This document shows, one piece after another, positions 11,486 to 23,490 of a stretch of 64,000 nt of DNA (its first letter is position 1; every line of letters begins with the position of its first letter). Under the pieces are notes generated by a model. It had not been told where the DNA came from. It searched no databases and saw nothing but the letters and a program-made list of their open reading frames with translations. A program made the translations under genes and the position numbers. Source of the DNA: Hawksworthiomyces lignivorus. Lineage: Eukaryota; Ascomycota; Sordariomycetes; Ophiostomatales; Ophiostomataceae. The DNA lies in assembly GCA_002917075.1 (NCBI GenBank), contig NTMA01000053.1, forward strand, positions 219,417-283,416, read 5' to 3'.

Positions 11486-14400
11486 CTAGTTCTCTTCAAC
11501 GTCCAGCGCAGAAATATCGATACGCGCACCCTCGCCCACGGCCCGCTTCATGACGACGACGAGGTCATCCATAGCCTCGAGCAGCGGGATGAAGGCGTTC
11601 AGGGCACCCACGAGCATCCGGCCGCGCTCGCCGCTCAGCATGGCGCGCACGTCATGCGGAGCGTGGTCCGCGCCTTCTTCTTCCTTGCTGCGCGTCTCGT
11701 CGGCGCGCGCATGGCGGCGGGCGTCGAACAGGCCGCTAGCGCGGAGGAGCGGCGTGGGCAGGACGGCGGGCAGGGGGGCGCCCGACGTCAGCGACTGGGC
11801 GACGAGGGTTAGGATGCTGGTGATGCCGGCGACCAGACGCTCCCGGCAGGCGCCGGTGTTGCGGATGAAGCGGGCGCGGTCGTCTGGCGGCAGGCGGGCC
11901 GCGCAGAGGAGGAGCTGGGCCATGGCGACGTTGAGCTCGAGGCAGAGGCTGCGGACGTCGCCAAGGGCGGCGGCGTTGAGCGTCGAGGTGGAGAACTCGT
12001 AGCGGGTGGCGCGCAGGGGCCCCGTCAGGGAGAAGAGCAGCTCGGCCGAGACGAGGGTCTCCTTCTCGACGACCTCGACGAGGTCCGCGGGGGGGTCGCG
12101 CCAGGTCGAGACGAAGAGCGCGTAGCGCTCCTGGACGGCCAGGAGCTGGCCCGCCAGCAGATCCCGGCAGCGGCGCCCGCCCGAGGCGGGGCGCGGCAAG
12201 AAGGTGACGATGGTGGCGGCCCCGAAACCGATGAGCACCAGCACGATGCGCCGCCAGAACACGGTGTAGCCCACGCCCGGGTTGCCGTAGCTGGGGATGT
12301 GCGTGTCGACCCAGCTGTAGGCCACCACCAGGTAGGCCGTGGACGTCAGCATGACGATGGCCATCATCTGGGTCTGTGGCAGGAACAGGCGCAGGTACAC
12401 GATGAGCACCAGGAGCACCCCCATGACCGCACACAGCCCGTAGGGACTGCCCGTGCCCAGCCCGGCGCCAATGTACCAGCACACGAGGCCGACCACGCCG
12501 CCGGCCACCGTGGCGGCCGTGCGGATGACGAGCCCGGACACGAAATCGGACGCATACGGCACCAGCGACGTCTGCGACATGATCAGCGCCCACAGGCCCT
12601 TCTCGCGGAAGTAGAAACCGGCCGTCGTCGGGATCACGGCGGGGACGGCTAACGCGACGGTGACGACCACGTAGCGGAGGGCGAGCAGGCCGGCGTCGTT
12701 GGTCAGCCAGCCGATGACCGCCAGGAGAGCGTTGCTGGCGAACGTGCGCGGCCGGGCATACGGGTTACGCATCTGCTCGAGGCGCGCCGCCGCCGTGGCG
12801 GGCGTTGCCTGGTCAGATTCCACCGACACCGATTCGGACTTGTCCTTCTTTCTGCCCTCCGGCCCACTCTTCCCCGCCCTCCTGCTCTTGGCGGGCCTTC
12901 CCCTGGTGGAGACGGCCGTCGCGGTGCGCTGGACGGGGTAGAGCTGTGCTGTTGTCGGCGTGTCCTCGTCGGCCGACACGCTCCAGGCGAAGAGGTGCGA
13001 GAGGGCCTTTGGCATCCAGAGGCGGGCCTTTTGCCGCTTCTGCTCGATCGCGACGCAGACGTCCAGCATCCGGCTGACAGCACCAGCGAAGCTCTGGATG
13101 CGCTGCTGGAGCAGCAGACCAAGCATCAGCGCCACGAGCGGCGGCTGGCTGTCTTCGTCTCCCTTGGGCTGGACGACGCGGCCCTCGGCGTCAAACAACT
13201 GCGCGTACGGCTCCATGATGCGCCGCGTCGCCTCCGGCGTGAACACTGCCAGCGCCTGCTTCAGCGCGTCAGCAGTCTGCTGATGGCGCTGGGCGGCGGC
13301 CCCTCGGTCCCCCGTCTTCTTCCCCGGATTCCGGGCCAAGGCTTCGTCGATGGCTGCAAATGCCTCCACAACGCTCTGCAATACCGGCTTGGAGCTCGCG
13401 TCGAGGTTTGCCATCATCTCCGCGATCCTGTCGGCCATCTCAGGGTGCCGAGCACTCTCGCGCAGGTCAATGGCCCGCGCGATCTGGTGGTATGCGACGG
13501 GCGGGTGCGGCGTATCGCCACCACTGCCACCGCCGGATCCCATCTCCCGTGTGAATTCTTCAACAGTCTGGAGCAGCGCCTCCTGCTTCGCCCGGCTCCG
13601 GTCCCGTATGGATGATGCCTGCAGGAGCCCCATAAACGAAAAGGCGATATCCCGCAGCGGCGTTTGCAGGGCTAGCGCATCTTCCGGCGCCCACCGACCA
13701 TAGGCAAAGTCCATGGGGAGGAACGTCACCAGGGGGTCCAGGTCACTGTATTGCGTGGCCATGCGCTCTCTGAGCTCACGAATCTGGTCCGCGTCGAACT
13801 GGCTGTCCGGGTGGCCGAGATACCACGCGAAGCTCCTGACAAAGTCCGGCATAGGTCGCAGTAGAACCCCCATGCTGTCCATTATGATGGACACCCCCGA
13901 CTGGGGGAAGACCAAAACGTTGCAGACCACGCCGATTCCAACTCCAATGGCCGCTGGCACCATGAGCGTCTTAGGAATCGTTCCGATGAAGGTCGGAATC
14001 AGAGGCCCCATAGTCAGAAAGATGTCTGTGATGATAATGGCGAACATGGAGATGAGCGTAAGCTTCGGAGCGACGACACGAATGCGAGCCTATTCGTAGT
14101 CAGTATCCCAGATAGAGGGGGTGGATTGTCCATTTCTTTCGTTTAGGTTTGGCTTCGCGTGTCTTACGATCAGGTAGATAAATACTAGCAACATGCAGAA
14201 GTACGTCACAGTGACCCGCGTGTCCAGCATGAAGCCATCAAAGATGGCAATCTGAGCATATGCAGTCTGGCCCGAGGCCTGTCCGGGGTTTGTCGTGTTG
14301 GTTGGGAGGGTGCGCTGCAGCTCGGCGTAGCGGGCAGCGAGATCAGCTTGCGGCCTGGCGGCCAAGGCCGCCTTCATGGAAATGACACCCCAGGCCCAGC

Positions 14401-14804
14401 CCAGCGCTATGCCAATCAGAATCGTGACGCTGCCCATGAGATGGATGAAGACGATGCTCGATGGCGGCAGAATAACAAGAATGATGCTGGACAATTGAGG
14501 TGAGCGCGCTTACAGCACGGAGTCCGCACGACGGGTTAAACACTTACCATCCAAAAAACGCCGCCTGGCCGATGACGCTCAGTGTTTTGTTGATAAAGAT
14601 CAGAACGGTCGCGATCCAAACGGCCAGCCAGCACTTGAGGAGCGTCTTGAGATCTCGCACATTGAAAAGGGGCTGCAGCAGCGCGTGACGCTGCTTTGGC
14701 CGCGCGCCGCCAAGGATATACAGCGTATCAGATGCATCGCCACGGTCGCCTTGAGATGCTTTCTCTGCATCGCTTGCCTCGTTCTTCGCTTCTTGGGTAG
14801 ACAT
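11486..14804 (-). CDS. ArAE/FUSC-type membrane transporter
   Basis: Three exons (14804-14548, 14486-14168, 14089-11486) join in phase to 1059 residues; both introns (61 and 78 bases) have GTAAGT/GTAAGA donors and CAG/TAG acceptors, and the second has a clear CTGAC branch site. The first 400 residues match the fungal putative ER transporter 6TM N-terminal domain (ILPPSSIVFIHL, ISMFAIIITDIFLTMGP). After a hydrophilic loop, a second set of membrane helices near residues 640-830 matches the fusaric-acid-resistance-like (FUSC) module. The C-terminal part resembles the DUF2421 (ArAE_2) region. Family members are aromatic-acid or drug exporters of the plasma membrane or ER, related to the yeast brefeldin-sensitivity protein; the substrate is not predictable. 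The gene is far more GC-rich than its flanks. It converges on the monooxygenase. Confidence 0.85.
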
Positions 14805-16529
14805 ATTGCTCTCCCATCAAAACGGAGAGTCAATGCTGCGATGCAGAAGAGCCAGATCGCAGGACGACGCGATCGGGAAGTGTTTTGTGCCCCCGGAGAG
14901 CCGGGGTCTCAGTAGTCCGTGAAGTCGGGGTTTTAGTGGCTCGGACGGCTCGGATGTTAGTATAGTTCAGCGCGCGTCTCGCAAAAGAACCCACTGTGAG
15001 CGAGGTAGTGGAGCTGTGTCCGAGTCTGGCCTAGCCATGATGCAAAATACTCTTAGCCTTACGCCCAAGTGCGAGGCACACGTCCTACTTATATTCCAGT
15101 CATCGATAGCGAAGGATTCTTCAGGGCGGTGCGATTCACAGGTATTATTGGCCAGAGATATGTGGATCCTTCTGCCATGCTGCGCAAAACGTGTGAGATA
15201 CAGGCGCGAGAAGGATTGTTTTGACCCCACAAGAGAGCAATCTTAATTGCATCCTCGCACTTCGCCTTACCAGATCCGAAGCCAAATGCGGTGCTCCGTG
15301 CTCTTTAGGATTCAATTCAACATCTTGGCAGCTGACAAAAATATTATATACGAACTGTCAGGGGCGTGGGATGATAGAGGTTGAAATAAGACGGCGTATG
15401 CTTTGTGCCTCTTTTGATTTTGGGACTGAGAGAATACGACGAGCATTGCATATTTCATCCAATTGAAGGCGCTGGAATATCTCGCTGTCACTGGAGACGC
15501 GGATCCCTGGCAAGATGGCCTGCCATTTCACGGCTGTCCCTTAACCCCTTGCGGCAGCCGTTTGCTATTCTGCACGTCCACCCCATAAGCAGATGCCGCG
15601 TCGGCACAGCTTTTGTCCTTGCCATCACTGACCACGCCTAAGCCGGCTCACCGCCCAAGATCGGCCCTAGGATGATCTCGGGCGCAAAATTTGCCAGAAG
15701 CACCGATCTGCCACTCAGCGCGCGCAGCGTCCCTGAATCCAAACGGAACATTCCGTCAACGATATCCAACTATTATTTCCACCCGGCCTTACACCGGAAA
15801 AGGTAGGGCCATCTGGTCGAATCTGTCGGTGATCTTTGAGAAAAGAGAAAGAAGCAGAGAGATCTACAAGGGGTCTAGTAAACCAGCTTTTGTATGTAAA
15901 GTTTGAATATCCTGTTTTAGCCGCCCTTCATACATCTCAGCGAGCTTCGCCTTATCGCGAAACAAAACCATGTTTAGCACAAGCGACTCCGGTAATGACA
16001 CCTAAGCTACATTCTATCCGCAGATGCCCAGAACTATGCCAATGCCAGCGTCGCCAGACTTCGTTCAAACACTCTCCATCGCTAGCACGCGCACCGCGCT
16101 CGTGCGCATTGCAGCCTGCTCGCCACTCCAAGGTCCGCTCCGCAGAGGACTAAAGATCGACCTGTCCAGCATTGTGGCCTACCGTCTCTTTGATATTAGC
16201 TATGAAGGAGCCTACATGGAGCTTTGTCACGGGTTGTTCCACCATCGATTAAACAAGTTCTCCAGCTGAGCCTCCTGCGAATCGTGGCCCGCCTTTTGGG
16301 GCCGCGAACTTGACTGCGGCGCCTGCGCCGTAGTCATCTGTTCTTTTCGCAGACGTTTACGGCCTTGAGCGGTTCGCGCTGTTACCTCTGTGGCAACACC
16401 AAGTGTGACGCACTCTGCACTAGGCCAATCAAGCACATTGCGCGTAGTGTGATTTTCTTCTGCATCCTTTCCGCTCGCTCCTTTGATTTTTTTCCCGAGT
16501 CTCGCACCATATAATCCTTTACCATCAGC
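14805..16529. other. Spacer, 1.7 kb, no gene recognised
   Basis: Contains the promoter of the ArAE-type gene at its left side and the 3' flank of the next reverse-strand gene at its right. Several open frames of 60-105 codons on the forward strand overlap each other in different frames and show no recognisable motif. Confidence 0.45.
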
Positions 16530-16744
16530 CTACAGCTTCTCATGATCTTGAGTCTCCAGGTCGCGAACTTCCTGATCCTCATTTTCGCCATCCTCGTTGC
16601 TCTGTTGATCTATTTCCTCGATATGATTAACTGATGGCTCACACGCCGCTAACTTGGGATGTTTTGGGTTGGCAATATCTATAACCGCCAGGACATCTCC
16701 CGGTCGGGTCACCGGTATCGATTTCGTCCCGCGTGACCACGTTA
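16530..16744 (-). pseudogene. Out-of-frame C-terminal tail of the preceding membrane protein
   Basis: This frame carries the expected continuation of the family (GTKSIPVTRPGDVLAVID, then an acidic tail ending DHEKL) but is separated by one base from the frame used upstream. In the frame in use, translation ends instead at 16639. Confidence 0.55.
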
Positions 16745-18747
16745 CCCATTCCTGTACCCTCGTGGGCCATTCTTTGCAGCTGGAAGGCATCCGTGGTAGA
16801 CCACTCGAGTCTTGCGTAGCGGTATCGTTCCCGGAAGTTCATACAGTAGGATAGCAACGGGGCCAATGCGAAGGAGAGCACAATAATGATGCTGCCGATA
16901 AGAAGAATAAGAACTAAGCCAAAAATACTAACAGAAACAAATCCGTCTGCGAGGACTTTCTGTACACAAGTATTATTACTCTAATACTGTTCTTTTTTGT
17001 AAGAGTTATATTTACCTGATTTGCACACAGCTCCCTTTGAGTCGCCGTCTGTGGATATACAACTTGACGGGCCCACTTTGGGTCCGCGAATCCAATTGTT
17101 GATCTTAGAAACAGTTGCTGCAAATGGGCCATAGTTGTCGCATGCCAATGTTGTACTTCAAGCTGCCACTGGTTGTCCGGTAAAGCACCTAGTATAGGTC
17201 CATTGAGCTTATCTCGTGCTAGGAGGACATGGGTGCCAAGCATTGAAAGTGGCATGTTGACTCCCCCGTTGGTAGCAAAGATTGTGCGTAGTAACCACCA
17301 CATCCATTCTTCGTCTACCTTTTCGTATAGACGAAATAGCTCGTCTATTACATCCTGAGGGTCATTGATCGAAGTACACTTCTTCTGTCCGCTTATACCC
17401 GTATAACACCACTGTTCTCGCTCGATACAAGCTAGAGGCATACCCGGCTCGTTTTGTTTGTAAAACGTCCAATTGCTCCAGTCACTGATTTTGAGTTTGT
17501 GTACTTGAGTAGTATTCATTGTTCCACCATACCAGGCATCGTTGGATGGACGGGCATATAAGACACGGCGTGACGTTAAGAAGAACACGTTGAGATTGCT
17601 ATCTTGTATAGCAAGCTCTGGAATAGGAAAAAAGCTGGAAGAATTAGTGTCAACCTTTCCGTTCCACCATGAAGCGTAATGGAGCCTGCATTATTTCATA
17701 TTACTTTGTTAGTAACTTTACGAAGTGAATTAAAAAAGGCTAGTATAAAACATACCGAACACCGAACTCATGTTCTGTATCTTCACTACTATGAGTTAAT
17801 TCTTCAACGCTAGGATATACACCGCTTAAATATTGTGTCGTATAGTTTGTAGTTGTACCATTGACGTTTTGCATTGGACCATAGTAATATGTTGTGTAAG
17901 ATTTGTTCGTAACTTTGTCGTATGTACGAAATTGGTAGCCTTCTATAGCTAGAGGCGCACAATGTACCGTTCTTCTAAACTGTATTCTCTGATTGATAGG
18001 GGTGTTGCGGCCAAAGTCGTCGTTACTATCCAAGAACCCTGTGTCTATAAATAAATTTCCAGACATACTCTTGCAAACTTTGGTATCAAAGGGACAGCTG
18101 GCGTTAGTATCCACCACTGCCGGAACTATTTGTTTCTTAACGTACGTGCCACAATTAACTCCAAGAGAACTAGACTGAGATGTATAACATTGACGAGCGT
18201 AAGTCTCTGCTGTGATATACTCTTCAACTCCAAATGGACCTTCAGCATCACCAAAAGTGGTTACATCATCGCCATTGTTTATAAACGAACAGTTCACACT
18301 TGATAACAGCACATGACTGTTAACCAAGGTAGCGGTACGCGATGAGAAGCCGCCGGCAAGCGCAAACCCAACCAAGGAAGCTACAGCTAACCCAAAAGGT
18401 AAAAGTAGCCTAGCCCAGACTCGTTTCGCATTAGATTTCCAGGATAACCCTATGTCTCCAAGAGTCCATGGGGAACCTTCGGCATTAGGAGAGTTGCTCA
18501 AGGAAACCTGGCGTTGATGATGAGCACCGCCACTAGGACCGTCTTTCGAGTAGACATAGTGAAGAATAAAGCAACCAAGTCTCCAGAACCGTGTGCCAAC
18601 AAGAGCCACGTAAAATACAAGGAATGCAATCAACAAGTTGCCATACTGGCGATCGAGAGTGAGAGTAGCGCCGAGTACACGGCCCTTTGACCAGTCAGTC
18701 CATGCTCCAAGATAAACAGCGTAGGAAGTCGTTGAACCAGTTGCCAT
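16639..18747 (-). CDS. Fungal multi-pass membrane protein of unknown function, C-terminal frameshift
   Basis: Exons 18747-17756, 17685-17016 and 16959-16639 join in phase to 660 residues. It belongs to a large ascomycete family without a named function, recognisable by its start (MATGSTTSYAVYLGAWTDWS), a helix pair near residues 35-55 and 110-135, and an N-glycosylation-rich non-cytosolic segment. A last helix after the third junction (SIFGLVLILLIGSIIIVL) precedes the family's C-terminal cytosolic segment (RLEWSTTDAFQLQRMAHE). Just after this, near 16742, the family-like sequence continues in another frame (TWSRGTKSIPVTRPGD...), running to a stop at 16530. One extra A in a GGTAACG run would explain it. 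It is therefore either a recent pseudogene, an allele with an altered tail, or a sequence error. Introns are 70 and 56 bases. Confidence 0.72.
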
Positions 18748-20206
18748 ATTATTTGTCTGATTTCGAGGAGCAGGGAGATTTAAGGGAAGGAGAAGTTAGT
18801 AATTTATGTGGTACAAGATGTAGAATTATATATAACAGGGAGAAGATAGTTAGAAAAAAAGGTTGCTAAGAACCTCACATATCTATATACCGAGCATTGC
18901 AATTTATTTCTTTTCTTATAGCAGCTAATATATATTAAAGCTGCTACATGCCTACTACATAACCTCAAAAACCCTATAGGTTAAAGAATAGAAAAAGGCT
19001 TAGGATAAAAAAAATGATATTTATTATATGTAGTATAATCAACGGCAATAGCTCTACCCTTAAGATTAAAACACAACTCCCGGCTACTGCTGTATCTACC
19101 GGATAAATATAAAATATAAACTTGCAAATCAGGACTAGACATACAAGGCGTTTCCGTAATGACGGTAAGCTAATATGCCGTCCTAATCGAGACCCTCCAA
19201 GGCCCTATGCGTGAGTGACAGGTGGTTTGCCTCGCTCGCATGGCAGACCCAGTTTTGGAGGTGAAGTTGTTAAATCACTAGTTGATTCATAAGGGTATAA
19301 AAGCTGCATGAAATTATGTGGTGGCACATATTGGCTTTGTAATTAATCGGGGCCAGGATCACAACGGGTACATTAACTTCAAGAGCGCTAAAACCTGGAA
19401 CATCGAGTGTAGGAGTGCCTGTGTCTTAGTAAATAAAACGCCATACTTATTCTTAAAGCATTGGCTTAGCCATCGGCACGGCCTGGGCACAGGGCCAAAG
19501 TGCGACGCGAGCAAAGACTGTTAAAATCAGGAAATGCATGTTTTGCGGATAGCCTTGAGATTGGCTCTTCTTGTTAAAAGATGTATAATTGCTAAGACTA
19601 TTGAAGGCGTCTTACGTTATAACTAGCTAGTGAGTTAAAGATAGCACTGAATATGAATCATCGTCTTTCTCGCTACAAAGAAGATATTCGGCTGCTTGAA
19701 ATTATTAGAGACTTCGCAAAATTGATGCCAAACTCATTACTCTTACTGACGTCGTGGGGTATCTGTCCATAACTGGCCAACAGAACGGGTCATGGCTATT
19801 GGAGATGGACGAAGGTGGGCAGATTGACATCGAATTTAAGTGGGAGAGGCCATTATTACGTTAGCCTCCACAATTGTGCATTCGCGGAATAATACCAAAA
19901 ACGAAAATTCTCCATGTGGAGGACCCAGACAAAGAAGGGTTGCGTCCCGGCAAGCCGATTTACTCGGCAGCAGCGCAGAGACTAGTGGAAGTGCGGTCCA
20001 AATAGAGACCATAGACTGATGTAACAGTAAGCAGGGATTATATTCCTCCTCGACTTTCACTTCTAGCTTTATATATAAGCTTGTGTATAAACTATCTCTC
20101 TTGGCTGCCTCACCGAGTTTCTGCTGCATCGTTCGACATCACCGTATGTCGAGACATTTAAGAGCTTCCTAAGGAATTGACGCTGTCTCGTTAGCACTGC
20201 GCAATC
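18748..20206. other. Spacer with promoter of the oxidase gene
   Basis: No gene recognised in this 1.46 kb. The left part (18840-19120) is very AT-rich and holds the promoter of the reverse-strand membrane protein; the right part holds the promoter of the secreted oxidase. Confidence 0.45.
20071..20079 (+). promoter_or_regulatory. Candidate TATA box of the secreted oxidase gene
   Basis: An ATATATAAG element lies about 130 bases upstream of the ATG at 20207, a plausible distance for a fungal core promoter. Position and word are the only evidence. Confidence 0.35.
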
Positions 20207-22371
20207 ATGTTGCACATTTCTTTTCGGGTCCTCGCCGCCTTCTTACTACACTTATTTGCTCTAAATACTACCTTGGTTGCCGGCGATGATTCTAGTGCCT
20301 CTTCTAGCTCATTTCACCAGCAGCACTGCAAGTCGGTGCCCGGAAGTGCGTCGTGGCCCACGTTAGCCGCATGGAAGCAACTAAATGCGTCAACTGGGGG
20401 GCGACTGCTGCAACCGCCTCCTCCAGGTGCCGTCTGCCATCCGGGACAGCCGACCTACAATGCGGCAGAATGTCCAGCCATCCAAGAGGCCTGGTCGAAT
20501 CAGTCCTTCCACCAGGCCAATCCCATCTCATCCATGGTACGCCGTTGACCTCGGCGCTTCAAAGATTTTGGACTTCTACGAGGCGGAGTGGCTGATGAGT
20601 GTATAGTGGAGTAATTTTAACAATGATTCCTGCTTGCCCATCCCGGAGGACCCTTGCAGCGGTGAAGGATATGCCGTCTATGTTATCAATGCCACGACAG
20701 CTAAGCATGTGCAACTTGGCGTGAATTTTGGTTTGTCTATGTTGATATCAGTACCTTTGTTGCCTTTTGGTCCGATTTACTAACTCAAAGCAGCGAGACA
20801 GTACAATATCCGGCTGATTGTCAAGAGCACTGGACATGACTATCTCGGGAGATCAAGCGCTCCTAATGCGCTGTCATTATGGACCCATTTCATAAAGGAC
20901 ATGGCCTACCACGAATCTTTTTTCTCCCGCTGCAGTATTGGGTACTATGGCCCGGCTGCAACTTTCGGTGCCGGAGCGCAGATGGGGGATGCTTACGAAT
21001 TCACAGACGGTTATGACCAGACCGTTGTCGGTGGCGGCGCACGATCTGTCAGTATGGGAGGCTACATCACAGGAGGCGGCCATTCGCTTCTTGCTCCGCG
21101 CTACGGATTGGCCGCAGACCAGGTGCTGGAGATGGAGGTTGTGACGCCAGCAGGCGACATTCAGACTATCAATGCGTGCAGCAATCCGGATCTGTTTTGG
21201 GCTATGAGAGGAGTGAGTCTGCTCTGACTCTATGCCGCTTTTGATACAGGTGAATATAGATACAAAAAACTACGCGAGAAGCTGACCCCGTTTTGATCTT
21301 AGGGCGGGGGCTCGACATTCGCTGTCTTGACATCCGTGACTGTCAAGACGTACCCGACGCCGAAGCTGACGATCATGTCGATTGGAATCTACACGCTCGC
21401 CGCTCCCGAAATTGCTGACTTAGCCATGGATGCCATTACATACATCCTCAGCCAGTTCCCGTACCTCTCCGACAGCGGCGTGTCTGGCTACCTATCCATA
21501 GGCGTCTCCGTTCTTAACCCGCTCGATAACACCACACTTGTCACGGGCCTGGCAGGTACCGTTGCACTGCAGGACGTCGAGGACCCGAACGCCATGTTGG
21601 CGATCTGGGCACCTATTCTCGAGCATGTGAATCAGACATGGCCAGGCCTCTTTTTGTTTGAAACGCAGATGGAGACATTTCCCTCACTCTGGACTTGGTT
21701 CCAGACAGACTACGACACGACCAACGTGGGGACGGACATCTATCTCGGCAGCCGCCTGCTCGACGGTCCATCGCTTACGGCGAACTTGACAGCCTCTAAA
21801 GAAGCCATTTCGCAATTCATAGCATTTTCAAACTACTGCCAAGTCAACCTCGTCAGCGGAAAGGGCGTGTGGAATGCCCAGCCCAGCGGGGGCAGCGATG
21901 CGGTTCTGCCAGCATGGCGGAAGGCCTATGTACATGCCAGTGAGTCTCAGTTCTTCGCAGGGAGTACCGTTGCAGCCCAAGTTTCCCGTCTTCCGCTCGT
22001 CTACGTATTGCTGACAGATCGCCCCAGTCGTCCCCCTTGTGTTCCAGCCGCTTAATAGCACAGCCAAGGCGGAAACCATATCAAAGATCAGCTATATGGT
22101 CCAGGGTCTTCGCAACCTGGCACCCGATTCTGGATCTTATATGAACGAGGTAGGCAACTTAGATATCGTCGCGGGAAGAAGTGAGACTGAACTGAACTTC
22201 GAATAGGGAGATCCCTTCGAGCCAGACTGGCAGCACCAGTTCTGGGGGAGTAACTACCCTCGCCTTGCTGCTATTAAGCGTGTTGTGGATCCAGATGACG
22301 TGCTATGGTGTAGCCCCTGCGTTGGAAATGAAGGGTGGGCAGAAGTCGGAAATCAACTTTGCCGCGTGTAG
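20207..22371 (+). CDS. Secreted FAD-linked oxidase, berberine-bridge-enzyme-like
   Basis: Six exons (20207-20536, 20607-20730, 20794-21212, 21303-21939, 22028-22149, 22207-22371) join in phase to 598 residues. A signal peptide is clear at the start (MLHISFRVLAAFLLHLFAL). The FAD-binding PCMH fold follows: STGHDYLGRS places the expected flavin-linking His near residue 166, and GGYITGGGHSLLAPRYGLAAD and VTVKTYPTP are typical family strands. The C-terminal NYPRLAAIKRVVDPDDVLW is the conserved end of the family. The second flavin-linking Cys, usually in GGxCxxVG, is absent: the matching segment reads GGGARSVSMGG. The enzyme should oxidise an alcohol, sugar or metabolite with transfer of electrons to oxygen; the substrate is unknown. 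Secreted, with several N-glycosylation sites. Confidence 0.86.
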
Positions 22372-22504
22372 CCTCTGAAAAAATATGTTACCGCGAAAGA
22401 GTCAGACGTTTGGGCCAATCTCGTCGAACACGCCCTTTTCAACTTTACCTGAAACCTGTCAGACCACAAAGACAAAGAGTGGATACTAGAGACAAACGCC
22501 TGAA

Positions 22505-22655
22505 TTGTAGGATATGCGCACGGGGGCCTACTCAGCACTGCGGTACAGGTTTAATATATGTTGATATGAAGGATTCGCTCACTTAATGCTCGATAGGCAG
22601 TCTTTTTGTCGTATAGCACAGTAGTAAACCCCCACGCCGATATGACATTACAAGT
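22505..22655 (+). repeat. Decayed duplicated coding-like segment, copy 1
   Basis: This segment is homologous to 37653-37790: both begin with GATATGCGCAC after an acceptor-like TAG/CAG, share GGTACAGGTTTAAT, and can be followed to the end with many transitions. Copy 1 carries a 19-base insertion and in-frame stops, whereas the other copy is open and reads GTGLMYAGARDLSNGC. It looks like the final exon of an unidentified gene family. Confidence 0.5.
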
Positions 22656-22734
22656 TAAGTTTAGAATCCGCTGTTCTGGCCGCCGTTTTCTGTAGGCGCA
22701 AGCCACCTTTTTTGGCGTCTTTTGCAGTTAAGGG

Positions 22735-23282
22735 TCACCAATGACGCCTTCGAGAAACCCTTACATATATATATACGACAGCGAAGACAAGACAGTAAAA
22801 TATGTCCTCTTTCGTTGTTCCCAGAAAGTCAATAAGTCTCCCAATTGACTACAAACACCAACAAACTTATACAACTAAATATACGTAGAAGGTGAGGCCG
22901 CCAGAGCCAATCTCCGCTGATTCAAACATAATGGGCGTATACCGAACTACTGCTTAACCCCTAGACTAGAAGAACATAACGCACAGAAAACAGATAAGGA
23001 GACCTCACTGAAGACCGCCAAAGAGGCCCCGGAGACCGCCGAGGAGGTGGCAGAAGCCGCCAGGGCAGCAGCAGAGGCGGGACCGCAAGAGCGGAGGTGG
23101 CAGAGGTGAGAGAGGCCTTGGAGAGGCTGTAAAGAGAGCTACGGAGACAGTGGCAGGAGGCCCAGGTGGGCCATACGCAGTCACACACACACTACCGCAA
23201 TCTATTTATCTATTCGCTTGTTCTATTATTTAGTTAGTACTATGGCGGTTTCTGCCCGGGGAGGGTTCCGTTTGCTTAGACG
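22735..23282 (+). mobile_element. 3' end of a Tad-like LINE, decayed copy A
   Basis: The segment aligns along its length with the reverse strand of 41530-42000. It covers the part that in the other copy encodes the C-terminal cysteine/histidine knuckle and the 3' untranslated end, finishing in a shared GGCGGTTTCTGCCC...GGGTTCCG stretch. Differences are mostly C-to-T and G-to-A, with several former cysteine codons lost, as expected after repeat-induced point mutation. The element cannot be active. Confidence 0.65.
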
Positions 23283-23490
23283 CCACATGGCCAGGATTGG
23301 CTGAATATAAAGACGATGAAACCTATTGTACTTCACCGCCTATATGAAAACGAAGTGGACGTGTGTCTCGTTTCCGGTCTACATGATATAGTAGATTCTA
23401 AATGGCGCACTTTTAGAAAGTACGGACCTAAATATAAGCTCTGAGATATCTTTCAAACCTCAAACTAGGCACAGAAAGCAACCATCCGCA

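Noticed and set aside
11736..13703. Long open frames on both strands opposite or beside the ArAE-type gene
   Set aside because: They are Arg/Ala/Pro-rich shadow frames caused by high GC; the gene in the chosen frame explains the region.
22961..23190. Proline-rich reverse-strand frames
   Set aside because: They lie on the antisense strand of the LINE relic and reflect its composition.
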